Shown here: piece by piece, positions 28,089 to 37,004 of the stretch
How the letters are laid out: each line of letters begins with the position of its first letter
How positions within the stretch are numbered: the first letter of the stretch is position 1
Source: an uncultured Pseudomonadales bacterium
Lineage (GTDB): Bacteria > Pseudomonadota > Gammaproteobacteria > Pseudomonadales > Azotimanducaceae
DNA length: 64,000 nt
Reading direction: 5' to 3'
Assembly: GCA_951813295.1 (NCBI GenBank)
Contig: CATOTI010000002.1
Coordinates: forward strand, 3,234,522 to 3,298,521
Notes under the pieces: model-generated
The model's database searches: none
Seen by the model: only the letters and a program-made list of their open reading frames with translations
What the model was told of the DNA's origin: nothing
Made by a program: the position numbers and the translations under genes

Positions 28089-30168
28089 CATCTGCCGAAG
28101 CACAGCTCTTCTCCTCGTGGTTGCCCTCTGGGGCTGCGGCGGAGCCGATCGTGAGGTTGAAGCTCCCGTCGTCGATCGACCCGAGGAAGACCCACCGTCG
28201 ACGGCGACGTCGACATTCTCAGGTGACTGGAACGCAATCCGCGAGCGCGGCGTGATCCGGTTTGCCGATCGGCGCTACCGGCGATTCACGACGTTGCCGC
28301 GACAAGGCTTGCCCCTCGAGCACTTTCGCCGCCTGGCCGAACGCTTCGCCGCACGCCATCAACTCGAGGCGGAATGGGTCATCGTCGACGGGTTCGACGA
28401 ACTCCTGCCGCTGCTCGATGCCGGGTTGGCCGATGTCGTGGTGGCGAACATCACGGTCACTGAAACACGGGCGGCGGAGGTCGGTTTCACGAGCCCGCTC
28501 ACGCATTCACGCGAATGGCTCGTCGGGCGTGAGCTCGGCAAGGTCGGCGTACCGAGAGGGACCGCCTATATCGAGAGTCTCGCCGAGCATCACCCGGAGC
28601 TCGATGTCGAACTCTTGCCGGCGGGCCTCGACCCGAGTGCGGTGGTTTTCGCGATCGAGAAGGGCGAGATCGATGCGAGTGTGATGGATGAACCCGTCGC
28701 CCGGACGGCGATCGCCGGTGGGCGCAGCATCAGGAAACTCGGTGAGATCGCCGGGCAGCGCGAGCTCGCGTGGGCGCTCCGGCGCGACAGCACGGAGATG
28801 AAGATGGTGCTGGATGCGTTCCTGCTGGAAAGCCATGTCCTGGGTGCGACGGAAGAGACGGTTCGCGATTGGCCGGAGATTGTCGAGTCGGGGCGTTTGC
28901 GGATGGGAACGCTGAACGATCCCACGACCTATTACCTCTGGCGCGGTGAACTGCTCGGCTTCGAATACGAACTCGCGCAGCTCTTTGCGGATCAGCACGA
29001 ACTGGTACTCGAGGTCGTCGTCGCCGAAAGCATCAGCGAGCTCCTGGAGCTCGTGACATCCGGGCGCGTCGACTATGCCTCGGCGAGCCTTTCGCCGACG
29101 GCTGATCGAGAAGCCCTCGGCGTCGCCTTCACCGCGCCCTATATGACGATCCACGAGGCGTTTGTCACCGCGGGCGCTCCGGTCGAGGATTTCGGCTCGC
29201 TCGCCGAGCGAGAGGTCGTCGTCAACCCCACGACGAGCTACGCGAGTACGTTGCGCGCGATGCCTTCCGTGCCGTTCGACCTCGTCGAAGACGAGCGCTC
29301 GCCGACGTCGATCCTCCACGGCGTGCTGAACGGTGAGCTCGACGCGACGCTCATCGATAGCCACCGGGCGGAGTTGACGGCGACCTTCGATGATCGAATC
29401 TCGATCGGGCATCGCTTCGAGCCGGGCAAACCGCTCGCGTGGGGTTTCGCGACCGGTAATGACGGTTTGGGGGAAGCGCTCGATGTGTTCATCAAAGGCG
29501 CGTATCGGGGGTACGACTACAACGTCCTGCGCAACAAATACTTCAAGAACAAACGACGAATGGCGCGTCAGCGGGAAGATCGCGTCACGGGGCGGGAGCT
29601 GTCGCCATTCGATGATTTCGTCAAGACCGCCGTGGCGGGTGACGACGAGGAGATGCCGCTCGACTGGCGATTGATCGTTGCCCAGATGTATCAGGAGAGC
29701 GGTTTCGACCCGGAAGAGGTGTCGTTCGCCGGGGCGCGAGGTCTTCTGCAGATGATGCCGCGCACGGCGCGGGAGATCGGCGTCGACCCGGAACGTCTGC
29801 ACGAACCCGAGGTGAGCATCCGTGCCGGCGTCGACTACCTTCGCTGGACGATGGGCCACTTTCCGGAACTCCCGCTCGGTGAGCGGATCTGGTTTGCGCT
29901 TGCTTCCTACAACGCGGGCGTCGGTCATGTACGCGACGCACGGCTGCTGGCTGATGAGCTCGAACTCGACGATTCACTCTGGTTCGACAACGTCGAAGTG
30001 GCGATGCTGAAGCTCGCGGAGCCGCAATACGCTCGCAAAGCCATGTACGGCTACGTCCGCGGCACGGAGCCCTTCAAATACGTCCGTGAGATACGCGAGC
30101 TTTACCGTGCCTACCTCGATCACTTCCGCGTGCTCGACGCGGGTTCCGAGACCGGAACGGGCGCGTGA
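28072..30168 (+). CDS. mltF: MltF-type membrane-bound lytic transglycosylase with two substrate-binding domains
   Basis: 698 residues. A lipoprotein signal ends at LWGC. Two periplasmic binding (SBP_bac_3-like) modules follow: about 50-265 (GVIRFADRRYRRF... TSPLTHSREW) and about 275-500 (GRLRMGTLNDPTTYYLW... FTAPYMTIHEAF). A C-terminal SLT domain has the catalytic glutamate near 541 in YQESGFDPEEVS and the GARGLLQMMP motif. It cleaves peptidoglycan glycan strands. E. coli MltF has a single regulatory binding domain, so the duplication is a notable variant. Confidence 0.9.
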   Translation: MGRSSNICRSTALLLVVALWGCGGADREVEAPVVDRPEEDPPSTATSTFSGDWNAIRERGVIRFADRRYRRFTTLPRQGLPLEHFRRLAERFAARHQLEAEWVIVDGFDELLPLLDAGLADVVVANITVTETRAAEVGFTSPLTHSREWLVGRELGKVGVPRGTAYIESLAEHHPELDVELLPAGLDPSAVVFAIEKGEIDASVMDEPVARTAIAGGRSIRKLGEIAGQRELAWALRRDSTEMKMVLDAFLLESHVLGATEETVRDWPEIVESGRLRMGTLNDPTTYYLWRGELLGFEYELAQLFADQHELVLEVVVAESISELLELVTSGRVDYASASLSPTADREALGVAFTAPYMTIHEAFVTAGAPVEDFGSLAEREVVVNPTTSYASTLRAMPSVPFDLVEDERSPTSILHGVLNGELDATLIDSHRAELTATFDDRISIGHRFEPGKPLAWGFATGNDGLGEALDVFIKGAYRGYDYNVLRNKYFKNKRRMARQREDRVTGRELSPFDDFVKTAVAGDDEEMPLDWRLIVAQMYQESGFDPEEVSFAGARGLLQMMPRTAREIGVDPERLHEPEVSIRAGVDYLRWTMGHFPELPLGERIWFALASYNAGVGHVRDARLLADELELDDSLWFDNVEVAMLKLAEPQYARKAMYGYVRGTEPFKYVREIRELYRAYLDHFRVLDAGSETGTGA

Positions 30169-30626
30169 GCGAAACGACGTCGTTCGTCTTGAACGGGGCG
30201 CGGGTCACGAGCCACGCCAATTCCGATACTTCGCTCGCGTTGGTGCTACGCAACGAGTTGGGGGATAAGAGCCCGCGAATCGGTTGCATGCTGGAGCAAT
30301 GCGGGTCGTGCCGAGTGCTCGTCGATGACGAGCCCGTTTTCGCCTGCACTGCGGATCTCGAAACGGTTGCGGGCAAGCGGGTGGAAACCGCGGCGGCGAT
30401 CGACTCGCCGGTCGTCCAGGCGCTCCTTGACGGTAACGCGGCACAGTGTGGCTATTGTCTCGCGGGGATCGCGGTCTCGGCAGAGGCGCTCTTTCGATCC
30501 CATCGCGCGGTCGGGACGCGGCCAGCGCGCTCGGACATCGTGCAAGCGCTCGACGCACATCTTTGCCGCTGCGGCAGCCAGGCTCGAATACTCCGGCTCC
30601 TCGAAGATGTGGAGGACGCTTCGTGA
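30165..30626 (+). CDS. Molybdenum hydroxylase small subunit, 2Fe-2S (CoxS/IorA type)
   Basis: 153 residues, GTG overlapping the MltF stop. The plant-type cluster is bound by C41, C46, C49 and C61; the second cluster by C95, C98, C134 and C136 (QCGYC, CRCG). This is the exact pattern of the electron-transfer subunit of xanthine-dehydrogenase-family enzymes. It overlaps the large subunit gene. There is no FAD subunit gene, which points to the two-subunit isoquinoline-oxidoreductase/aldehyde type. Confidence 0.93.
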   Translation: MSETTSFVLNGARVTSHANSDTSLALVLRNELGDKSPRIGCMLEQCGSCRVLVDDEPVFACTADLETVAGKRVETAAAIDSPVVQALLDGNAAQCGYCLAGIAVSAEALFRSHRAVGTRPARSDIVQALDAHLCRCGSQARILRLLEDVEDAS

Positions 30627-32686
30627 CGCCCGCGGAGCTGCCGGTGATGCTGCGGGTCACGGCATCGCTCGATCGATGGCTCGAGTTTTCCGATGGTCGT
30701 GTCATCGCACATAGCGGACGGGTAGAACTCGGCCAGGGCCTTCGAACGGCGATGGCGATCCTGGTGGCCGAGCAGCTCGAAGTATCGATCGATCGGGTCA
30801 CGGTGCCCGATCCGACGACGGCATCTGCGCCGATCGAGGGCGTGACCGCGGGTTCGATGTCGATGGAGATTGGCGGTGCGGCGCTTCGTCAGGCAGCCGC
30901 CTGGGCAAGGCGCCTGCTCATCCAGCGCGCGGCGGCAAGGCTCGGCCGTCGGGTATCGGATCTCGTCGTTCGAAACGGTGAGTTCATGATTGGCGGGGAA
31001 CCAACCGGAGTCGACTACTGGCAAGTCGCGGGCGACGGATTCGATTTCGACATCGTCGAGCCGACGGCGGAACGGCAAAGCGACGAGTACCCGGAGCGCC
31101 TTCGTCGTGTCGATCTGGAAGAGCGTCTGCGCGGCGGTGCGTTCGTCCAGGATGCAGCGGCGGATCTCCATGCCCGCGTCGTTCGACCGCCGTCGATCTT
31201 TCACCGGCTCGTCGAATGCGAGGCGACCCTCGCCGAGCCGGGCCGTCTGATCCGGCGGGAAAGCTTCATTGCGGTCGCCCATCCCGACGAATCGGCCGCG
31301 ATCGAGTTGGCCGCGCACGTGGCCGCTCGGTGCCAATGGCGGCGACTCCAGCCCTTCAGCTCGGCGTTTCCGGACGATTCCGTCGACAATGCGCTCGCGA
31401 TCGTCGATGGCGCGCTGACGGAATCCAAAGCGCTAAACGTCGAGACGGAGATGACGGCGAGCTATTCACGACCGTTTCTCCTGCATGGTTCGATCGGACC
31501 GTCCGCGGCCGCGGCTTGTTTCGTCGATGGGCGGCTGACGATCGAGACGGCGAGCCAAGGTATTGGTCTTCTTCCGGGTGTTATCGGCCGTGCACTCGAA
31601 ATCGACGCAGGATCGATCCACGTCGAATACGTTCCGGGGAGCGGCTGCTACGGCCACAACGGCGCGGACGACGCCGCATTCGACGCGGCGTTGATAGCGG
31701 TCGCGTGCCCGGGCGAGAAAGTTTTGCTGAAGTGGTCCCGGCAGGACGAACACCGCTTCGAACCGAACGGATCGATGATGCGTCTCGGCATGGGCGCGAC
31801 GGTCAGGAACGGCCGGATCACTGCCTGGTCACACGAGGTCGCGAGCTACACGCACGTCGCCCGACCGTCGCCTGGTGCTGAAGGCATCGACCTGATCGGC
31901 GCCTGGTTCGCGGGTGTGGGCGAAGCGTCGACTCCCGTTCCACGGTTCGCCGCCGAGACCGATATGCACCGCAACGCCGTGCCGCTCTATACCTTCGACG
32001 AAGCGGCCGTCAGCGCGAAGCTCTGGGCCGATCCGCCCGTGCGCACATCGGCGTTGCGCGGACTCGGCGCACAAGGAAACGTCTTCGCGATCGAGTCCTT
32101 CATGGACGAAATCGCACATGCCAATCAGCTCGATTCTATCGTCCTGAGACGCCGCCATCTCGACAATGATCTGCGAGCAATCGAGGTGATGGATGCTGCG
32201 ATCGAGCTGGCGGGTGGGCTCGACGGGGCACGAGGTTTCGGGATCGCGCGCTACAAGAATCGCCAATCGATCGCCGCGGTGGTGGCGGAAGTCGAGGTCG
32301 ATGAAGAGACGGCGGCGGTGTCGGTACGGCACCTCTGGATCGCCGCCTATGCGGGCCGGGTGATCGATCACGATGGGTTGATCCATCAGCTCGAGGGGGG
32401 CGCGGTCCAGGCGGTCTCCTGGTGTTTGAAGGAAGCCGTATCGATCGACGAAGGCGGGGTCGTGGGCGAAGACTGGGAGGGTTATCCGATCCTCACGTTC
32501 TCGGAGACACCGATCGTCGATGTGATGCTGATCGACGATCGCGACGCACCGCCCCTCGGCGCTGGCGAGGTCACCGTCGGGCCGACGTCGGCGGCCATCG
32601 GCAACGCGGTGTTTGCGGCGGCGGGTATCCGGGTGCGGGATCTGCCGATGACACCAGAAGCTCTACGCCGAGCCGCATCGGCCTGA
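30623..32686 (+). CDS. Molybdenum hydroxylase large subunit (isoquinoline 1-oxidoreductase beta-like)
   Basis: 687 residues; GTG 30623 shares GTGA with the small subunit stop. GRVELGQGLRTAM matches the first molybdopterin-cytosine-dinucleotide motif, GGAALRQA and RTSALRGLGAQGN the middle motifs, and GAGEVTVGPTSAAIGNA carries the glutamate that acts as base in the family. It hydroxylates an N-heterocycle or oxidises an aldehyde with water as oxygen source. At 687 residues it is slightly shorter than typical IorB. No maturation gene (MocA/CoxF type) is adjacent. Confidence 0.9.
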   Translation: MTPAELPVMLRVTASLDRWLEFSDGRVIAHSGRVELGQGLRTAMAILVAEQLEVSIDRVTVPDPTTASAPIEGVTAGSMSMEIGGAALRQAAAWARRLLIQRAAARLGRRVSDLVVRNGEFMIGGEPTGVDYWQVAGDGFDFDIVEPTAERQSDEYPERLRRVDLEERLRGGAFVQDAAADLHARVVRPPSIFHRLVECEATLAEPGRLIRRESFIAVAHPDESAAIELAAHVAARCQWRRLQPFSSAFPDDSVDNALAIVDGALTESKALNVETEMTASYSRPFLLHGSIGPSAAAACFVDGRLTIETASQGIGLLPGVIGRALEIDAGSIHVEYVPGSGCYGHNGADDAAFDAALIAVACPGEKVLLKWSRQDEHRFEPNGSMMRLGMGATVRNGRITAWSHEVASYTHVARPSPGAEGIDLIGAWFAGVGEASTPVPRFAAETDMHRNAVPLYTFDEAAVSAKLWADPPVRTSALRGLGAQGNVFAIESFMDEIAHANQLDSIVLRRRHLDNDLRAIEVMDAAIELAGGLDGARGFGIARYKNRQSIAAVVAEVEVDEETAAVSVRHLWIAAYAGRVIDHDGLIHQLEGGAVQAVSWCLKEAVSIDEGGVVGEDWEGYPILTFSETPIVDVMLIDDRDAPPLGAGEVTVGPTSAAIGNAVFAAAGIRVRDLPMTPEALRRAASA

Positions 32687-32770
32687 TTGCCGAAGCGCTG
32701 GTGGTGGGCGCTGGACGTACCCGCTTAATCGCCCTAGTGTTCGGCGCTTCGTTTTTGCTGGCGCTCCTCG

Positions 32771-33043
32771 ATGGCCGATGGTTTCAACGTAAAGCTCGCC
32801 CGCTCGGGCAAGGAAGTCTTCGTCCCAGCGGGTAGTACGATCCTCTTCACGCTGCTCGACGCAGGAATTCACGTGCCGTTTTCCTGCGGGTCCGGCATGT
32901 GCGGTACGTGTGAGACGGATGTCCTGGCGGGCGAGCCGGAGCACCGCGACTTCGTCTTGAGCGAGTCCGAGCGCAACGCCAACGACGTCATGATGATCTG
33001 TTGTTCGCTGGCGAAAACGGAAGAACTCGAGCTCGATCTCTAG
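32771..33043 (+). CDS. Stand-alone 2Fe-2S ferredoxin, phthalate-dioxygenase-reductase C-terminal type
   Basis: 90 residues with cluster ligands C39, C44, C47 and C77 (FSCGSGMCGTCETDV ... ICC). The spacing and VPAGSTILFTLLDAGI match the C-terminal ferredoxin domain of class IA oxygenase reductases such as vanillate demethylase reductase, but there is no flavin domain. It begins 84 bases after the molybdenum hydroxylase. It may be the electron partner of that enzyme or of an oxygenase elsewhere. Confidence 0.87.
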   Translation: MADGFNVKLARSGKEVFVPAGSTILFTLLDAGIHVPFSCGSGMCGTCETDVLAGEPEHRDFVLSESERNANDVMMICCSLAKTEELELDL

Positions 33044-33145
33044 CAGGACACGACCTAATCCGCGCGCCACGGATTGTCCGGTCGCGGCCAAGAAAAAGTT
33101 CGACCAAGGTGCGAGACTCCCGCCATCACACTCAAGGTACGGGCT

Positions 33146-33676
33146 ATGAGGTATCTACTCGCCGCGCTGGCGGCGTGGTTTTCCGTGGCGGGCTCCGCCG
33201 ACATCATCGATTCGAACGAAAACGGCTTCATCTCGCAGCACATGCTGGTGCTCGATGTCGATCGTCAGACCGCCTACGACGCACTGGTGACGAAGATTAC
33301 CGAGTGGTGGGATCCCGCCCACAGCTACACGGGCGACATGGCGAACTTCCAGTTCGACCTCGAGCCGGGCGGATGTCTCTGCGAAACGTTTCCCGAGGGT
33401 GGCGGCGTCGTCCACATGACGGTCGACCTCATTCGCCCCGGTCAGTCGATCCGGCTGCGTGGCGGGCTGGGGCCGCTGCAGACGATGGGCGTCGCCGGCA
33501 GCATGACGTTCGATTTCAGTGATGATCCGAACGGCACCCGCATCATCTACACCTACACGGTGAACGGCCGCGCCCTCGCGGGCTTGGCGCCCATCGTCGA
33601 TCAGGTGCAGATGGGCCAGATCCAGCGATATGTGCGCTTCATCGAGACCGGTAACCCCGAAATGGTGGCGGAATGA
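33146..33676 (+). CDS. Secreted SRPBCC (START/Bet v1-like) domain protein
   Basis: 176 residues starting MRYLLAALAA with a signal peptide ending at about GSADI. The mature part has the SRPBCC pattern: an opening strand with LDVDRQTAYDALVTKITEWWD, the GGCLCETFPEGGG strand pair and a long last helix (QMGQIQRYVRFIE). These folds bind hydrophobic ligands. The protein is likely periplasmic. Its stop overlaps the creA start by four bases. Confidence 0.8.
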   Translation: MRYLLAALAAWFSVAGSADIIDSNENGFISQHMLVLDVDRQTAYDALVTKITEWWDPAHSYTGDMANFQFDLEPGGCLCETFPEGGGVVHMTVDLIRPGQSIRLRGGLGPLQTMGVAGSMTFDFSDDPNGTRIIYTYTVNGRALAGLAPIVDQVQMGQIQRYVRFIETGNPEMVAE

Positions 33677-34194
33677 ACGCGATGAGACTGATCTTGGGTT
33701 GTGTGATCCTCGCGGCCGCAATCTCGAGCCATGCCGAAACGATCGGCCATGTCGACACGGCCTTCAAACTACTGGGGCCGGATCACAAGGTCGAAATCGA
33801 CGCGTTCGACGACGAGGAGGTCGAAGGTGTCTCCTGTCACGTGAGCCGGGCCGTCACCGGTGGTGTCAGCGGGGCGGTGGGGCTCGCCGAGGATACGTCT
33901 GACGCCTCGATCGCCTGTCGGCAAGTCGGTCCGATCCGCATCGTCGGCGAACTGGACAAGGGCGAAAACGTCTTCAGCGAGCGGCGCTCGGTGCTCTTCA
34001 AGAAGTTGCGGGTGGCTCGTTTTTGTGACGAGAAACGCAACACGCTCGTGTATCTGATCTATAGCGAGAAACTGGTCGACGGCTCGCCGAAGAACGCGAT
34101 CTCTACGGTGCCGATCATGCCGTGGCGAAACGCCGACGGTAGTCTCGGCGAGGCAGTGCGGTGCAGCGACGAGGGTGACGGTTGGTTCAACTAG
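33673..34194 (+). CDS. creA: CreA family periplasmic protein
   Basis: 173 residues with a signal peptide (MNAMRLILGCVILAAAISSHA). Several segments match E. coli CreA closely: ETIGHVDTAFKLLGPDHK, GLAEDTSDASIAC, SEKLVDGSPKNAISTVP and IMPWR. Two or three cysteines could form a disulfide. The function of CreA is not established. The gene is coupled to the SRPBCC gene by ATGA rather than to creBCD as in enterobacteria. Confidence 0.93.
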   Translation: MNAMRLILGCVILAAAISSHAETIGHVDTAFKLLGPDHKVEIDAFDDEEVEGVSCHVSRAVTGGVSGAVGLAEDTSDASIACRQVGPIRIVGELDKGENVFSERRSVLFKKLRVARFCDEKRNTLVYLIYSEKLVDGSPKNAISTVPIMPWRNADGSLGEAVRCSDEGDGWFN

Positions 34195-34238
34195 GCGTGA
34201 CGTAAGAGGAACGCGCGAGGATTGAGCGGAGGTTTTCG

Positions 34239-34805
34239 ATGGCGCGTCGACAGATATCGAATCTTGCGCCAGACATCCGGCGCGATTGGGATGCCCTGGT
34301 CGCATCGCTCGCCGTCAAGCATCGCTACAAGGAAGCTTCGCGTCGTCTCCTGGCCGGCGGAACCGAAGCGACCGATGCACTGCGGCGTGGCCTCAATCAT
34401 GAGGATCCGACCGTTCGTGTCGGTTGTCTCTTTGTGCTCGATCATTTCATGGACGAGGCGGCGCTCGACGACATCGTGAAGTGTCTCGACGATGACCACC
34501 CCGGCGTCCGTTCCCGTGCGCTCCATACCTTGGCGTGCGATCGATGCAAGGAAGGGGAATGTCGACCGGCGGAAGGCCAGGTGGTGCCGATTGCTTTGCG
34601 GTTGCTTAAATGTGATCCGCATCGCCGCGTGCGAACGATGGCGGCGGATATGTTGGGTCAGGTCGTGCATCGATTCCCGGTGGTCGCGACCGCGCTCGAG
34701 GAAGCGCGCGATCACGACCCACATCCGGTGGTCCGTAAAGTCGCCGGCTGGAGCGCGCCCGGTGGGCCGCGGTATCTGAAGACGAAACCACGCGCTACGG
34801 CCTGA
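34239..34805 (+). CDS. HEAT-repeat protein
   Basis: 188 residues; the ATG follows GCGGAGG at proper spacing. Repeated helical pairs are visible (TDALRRGLNHEDPTVRVGCL, DDDHPGVRSRALHTLA, DPHRRVRTMAADMLGQVV, DHDPHPVVRKVAG), each with the proline-x-valine-arginine turn of HEAT/PBS-lyase repeats. One CDRCKEGEC segment might bind a metal. Probably a protein-interaction scaffold in the cytoplasm; no partner can be named. Confidence 0.82.
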   Translation: MARRQISNLAPDIRRDWDALVASLAVKHRYKEASRRLLAGGTEATDALRRGLNHEDPTVRVGCLFVLDHFMDEAALDDIVKCLDDDHPGVRSRALHTLACDRCKEGECRPAEGQVVPIALRLLKCDPHRRVRTMAADMLGQVVHRFPVVATALEEARDHDPHPVVRKVAGWSAPGGPRYLKTKPRATA

Positions 34806-34811
34806 AACCGG

Positions 34812-35270
34812 ATGCGTCGTTTTGCCGAATTCGCCGAAGAGTCGCCGGCCATCGCCGGGTCGGCCACCCGGCTGCTCGAAAAGGAGGAAGTGGCCTTCCT
34901 CGCGACGGTATCGGCGAGCGGTCGGCCACGTCTCCATCCGTTCGTTCCGAAGATCGTCGACGGTCGCATGGTCGCGTTCATCATGAATTCCTCCCCGAAA
35001 ATCATCGACCTCGAGCGTCGACGCCAATACGCGATCCATACGTTGCCGGGGGATGAAGACGAGGAATTCTTCATGAACGGTGAGGCGGTCAACTGCGACG
35101 GCGAGACCGCATTCCGGACGCGAGCGGCGGAGGCGATGGGCTTTGCGACCGGCGTCGACGCGCATCACGTCCTCTTCGAGTTCCGGCTCGACCGAGCGCT
35201 CTGGGGGCGATGGCTCGATTTCGGCACGAAAGATCATCGTCCGCAGTACGAACGGTGGCGCGCTTCGTGA
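34812..35270 (+). CDS. Pyridoxamine-5'-phosphate-oxidase-like flavin/F420-binding protein
   Basis: 152 residues. The split barrel is marked by EVAFLATVSASGRPRLHPFVP near residue 27 and VAFIMNSSPKIIDLERRRQYAIHTLP. Such FDOR/PNPOx proteins bind FMN, F420 or heme; without structure modelling the cofactor is open. The end overlaps the GTG of the cytochrome b561 gene. A second PNPOx-like gene heads the F420 operon at 53845. Confidence 0.8.
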   Translation: MRRFAEFAEESPAIAGSATRLLEKEEVAFLATVSASGRPRLHPFVPKIVDGRMVAFIMNSSPKIIDLERRRQYAIHTLPGDEDEEFFMNGEAVNCDGETAFRTRAAEAMGFATGVDAHHVLFEFRLDRALWGRWLDFGTKDHRPQYERWRAS

Positions 35271-35830
35271 CGACCGAACCTTTGGCACGTTACGACGGTT
35301 TCTCGATTGCCCTGCACTGGCTGACGGCGATTACCGTGATCGGGCTTTTCGGGCTCGGCTTCTGGATGGTCGATCTCGACTACTACGATTCGTGGTATCG
35401 GCGTGCGCCGGATCTACATCGCAGCATCGGCCTCAGCCTGGCCACTCTGTTCGTTGCCCGGATCGGCTGGATGTTATTTCGTGAGCGGCCGCGGCCGCTG
35501 ACGACCCACGGCGTTCTCGAGCGGCGTATAGCGCGCGTCGTCCATGCGGTGTTGCTGGTCCTGCTCGTCGTCATGTTCTCGAGCGGCTATCTGATCTCGA
35601 CCGCCAAGGGGCAGGGCGTCGAAGTATTCGGGTTGATCGAGATACCGGCGATTCTGACGAGCGACGAAAACCTCGAAGACCTGGCCGGCGTCGTGCATGA
35701 ATGGACGGCCTATTCGCTCGTCGCGCTCGCGGCACTCCACGCGGCCGCCGCGGTCAAACACCACGTCATGGATCGTGATGCAACACTTGCCCGCATGCTC
35801 GGGCGAGTACCTAAGGAGGAACGAACTTGA
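35267..35830 (+). CDS. Cytochrome b561 family membrane protein
   Basis: 187 residues, GTG overlapping the previous stop. Four hydrophobic segments carry the family histidines: ALHWLTA, DLHRSIG, VHAVLL/VHEWTAY and ALHAAAAVKHH. Bacterial b561 proteins (CybB type) pass electrons from quinol to periplasmic acceptors, for example superoxide. The next gene, a YceI protein, is the usual neighbour of cytochrome b561, and the two overlap by TTGA. Confidence 0.9.
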   Translation: MTTEPLARYDGFSIALHWLTAITVIGLFGLGFWMVDLDYYDSWYRRAPDLHRSIGLSLATLFVARIGWMLFRERPRPLTTHGVLERRIARVVHAVLLVLLVVMFSSGYLISTAKGQGVEVFGLIEIPAILTSDENLEDLAGVVHEWTAYSLVALAALHAAAAVKHHVMDRDATLARMLGRVPKEERT

Positions 35831-36396
35831 AACGAATCACCGCAATCCTGCTATCGATCGTCTGCGCGTGGCCCGCGTCGGCGGGCAACTACGCTTTCGA
35901 TACACCCGGCATGCACGCGTTCATCCACTTCCGGGTCAAACACCTGGGCTTTAGCTGGCTCTACGGGCAGTTTCGCTCGTTCGAGGGGAAGTTCGCGTTC
36001 GATCCCGCGGATCCGGCGTCGTCGTCAGTCCACGTCGAAATCGATATGTCGAGTCTCGATTCCAACCACGCCGAACGCGACAAGCATCTGCGCTCCGACG
36101 ACTACCTGAACGTCGATGAGTATCCGACCGCACGGTTCGTCTCCAAGCGTGTCGAGGTGACGGGCGACGACAGCGCCAGCGTGATCGGCGACTTCACGCT
36201 CCATGGTACGACACGCGAGATCTCGCTCGACGTACGCCATATCGGCGGCGGGCCGGATCCGTGGGGCGGTGAACGGCAGGGTTTCGAAGGGAGCGTGGCG
36301 ATTCAGCCGGCTGACTACGGTATCGAGATGGCCCACCTCGGACCGGCGTCGGCGACTGTCGAGATCATCCTGTCGATTGAGGGCGTCCAGCGCTGA
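35827..36396 (+). CDS. yceI: YceI-family periplasmic lipocalin-like protein
   Basis: 189 residues. TTG 35827 is supported by AAGGAGG eight bases upstream. A signal peptide (KRITAILLSIVCAWPASAG) precedes the beta-barrel: HAFIHFRVKHLGFSWLYGQF, VEIDMSSLDSNHAERDKHLRSDDYL and FTLHGTTREISL are diagnostic. YceI proteins bind polyisoprenoid-like lipids in the periplasm. The cytochrome b561 partner is immediately upstream. Confidence 0.95.
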   Translation: MKRITAILLSIVCAWPASAGNYAFDTPGMHAFIHFRVKHLGFSWLYGQFRSFEGKFAFDPADPASSSVHVEIDMSSLDSNHAERDKHLRSDDYLNVDEYPTARFVSKRVEVTGDDSASVIGDFTLHGTTREISLDVRHIGGGPDPWGGERQGFEGSVAIQPADYGIEMAHLGPASATVEIILSIEGVQR

Positions 36397-36473
36397 GTTT
36401 CGCGGGGCGAATGTCACACCTTGACGCATACAGTCCTGGCTCGAGAGACCGCGCCAGCCCGACCGAACGAGAG

Positions 36474-37004
36474 ATGCCCTTGAACGAGACTACGCTTGAC
36501 GGCGCGGTCGTTTTCACGACACGGCGACTCACCTGCCGCCGTTGGCGTCGGGACGATCTGCCGCACGTCTTTGCGATCTATTCGGACCCCGAAGGCGCGC
36601 GCTGGGTCGGTAACGGCACGCCCATCACCCGGGCCGATTCTGAGCGCTGGATGGAGGTGACGGCATCGAACTACGTCGAGCGTGGCTACGGCATGTTCGC
36701 TGTCGAATCCCGCGAGACGGATTCCATCGTCGGTTTTTGTGGCTTGGTGCACCCCGGCGGTCAGACGGACGCCGAGATCAAATACGCCTATCGACGCGTC
36801 GACTGGGGAAAAGGCTATGCGAGCGAAATCGCGCCGGCCCTCATCCGCTACGGTGATGAGCGCTTTCACCTCCCGAGGATCATTGCCACCGTCGCGCGGG
36901 AGAATTTCGCCTCGCAGCGAGTACTCGAGAAAGCCGGTATGTCGTTCATCGAGGCGATCGAAGACGAGGATGGCGAGACCCTCGTCTTCGACTGGCGGGC
37001 CTAG
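36474..37004 (+). CDS. GNAT acetyltransferase, RimJ/RimL type
   Basis: 176 residues starting MPLNETTLDG, with GAACGAGAG just upstream. RRLTCRRWRRDDLPHVFAIY is the usual N-terminal part; VGFCGLV, EIKYAYRRVDWGKGYASE (acetyl-CoA loop) and NFASQRVLEKAGM complete the fold. Substrate unknown. The stop overlaps the convergent aminotransferase gene by four bases. It is a different subgroup from the truncated GNAT at the left edge. Confidence 0.87.
   Translation: MPLNETTLDGAVVFTTRRLTCRRWRRDDLPHVFAIYSDPEGARWVGNGTPITRADSERWMEVTASNYVERGYGMFAVESRETDSIVGFCGLVHPGGQTDAEIKYAYRRVDWGKGYASEIAPALIRYGDERFHLPRIIATVARENFASQRVLEKAGMSFIEAIEDEDGETLVFDWRA

Noticed and set aside
28507..29928. A 473-codon minus-strand open frame
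   Set aside because: It lies entirely antisense to the MltF gene and has low-complexity basic composition.
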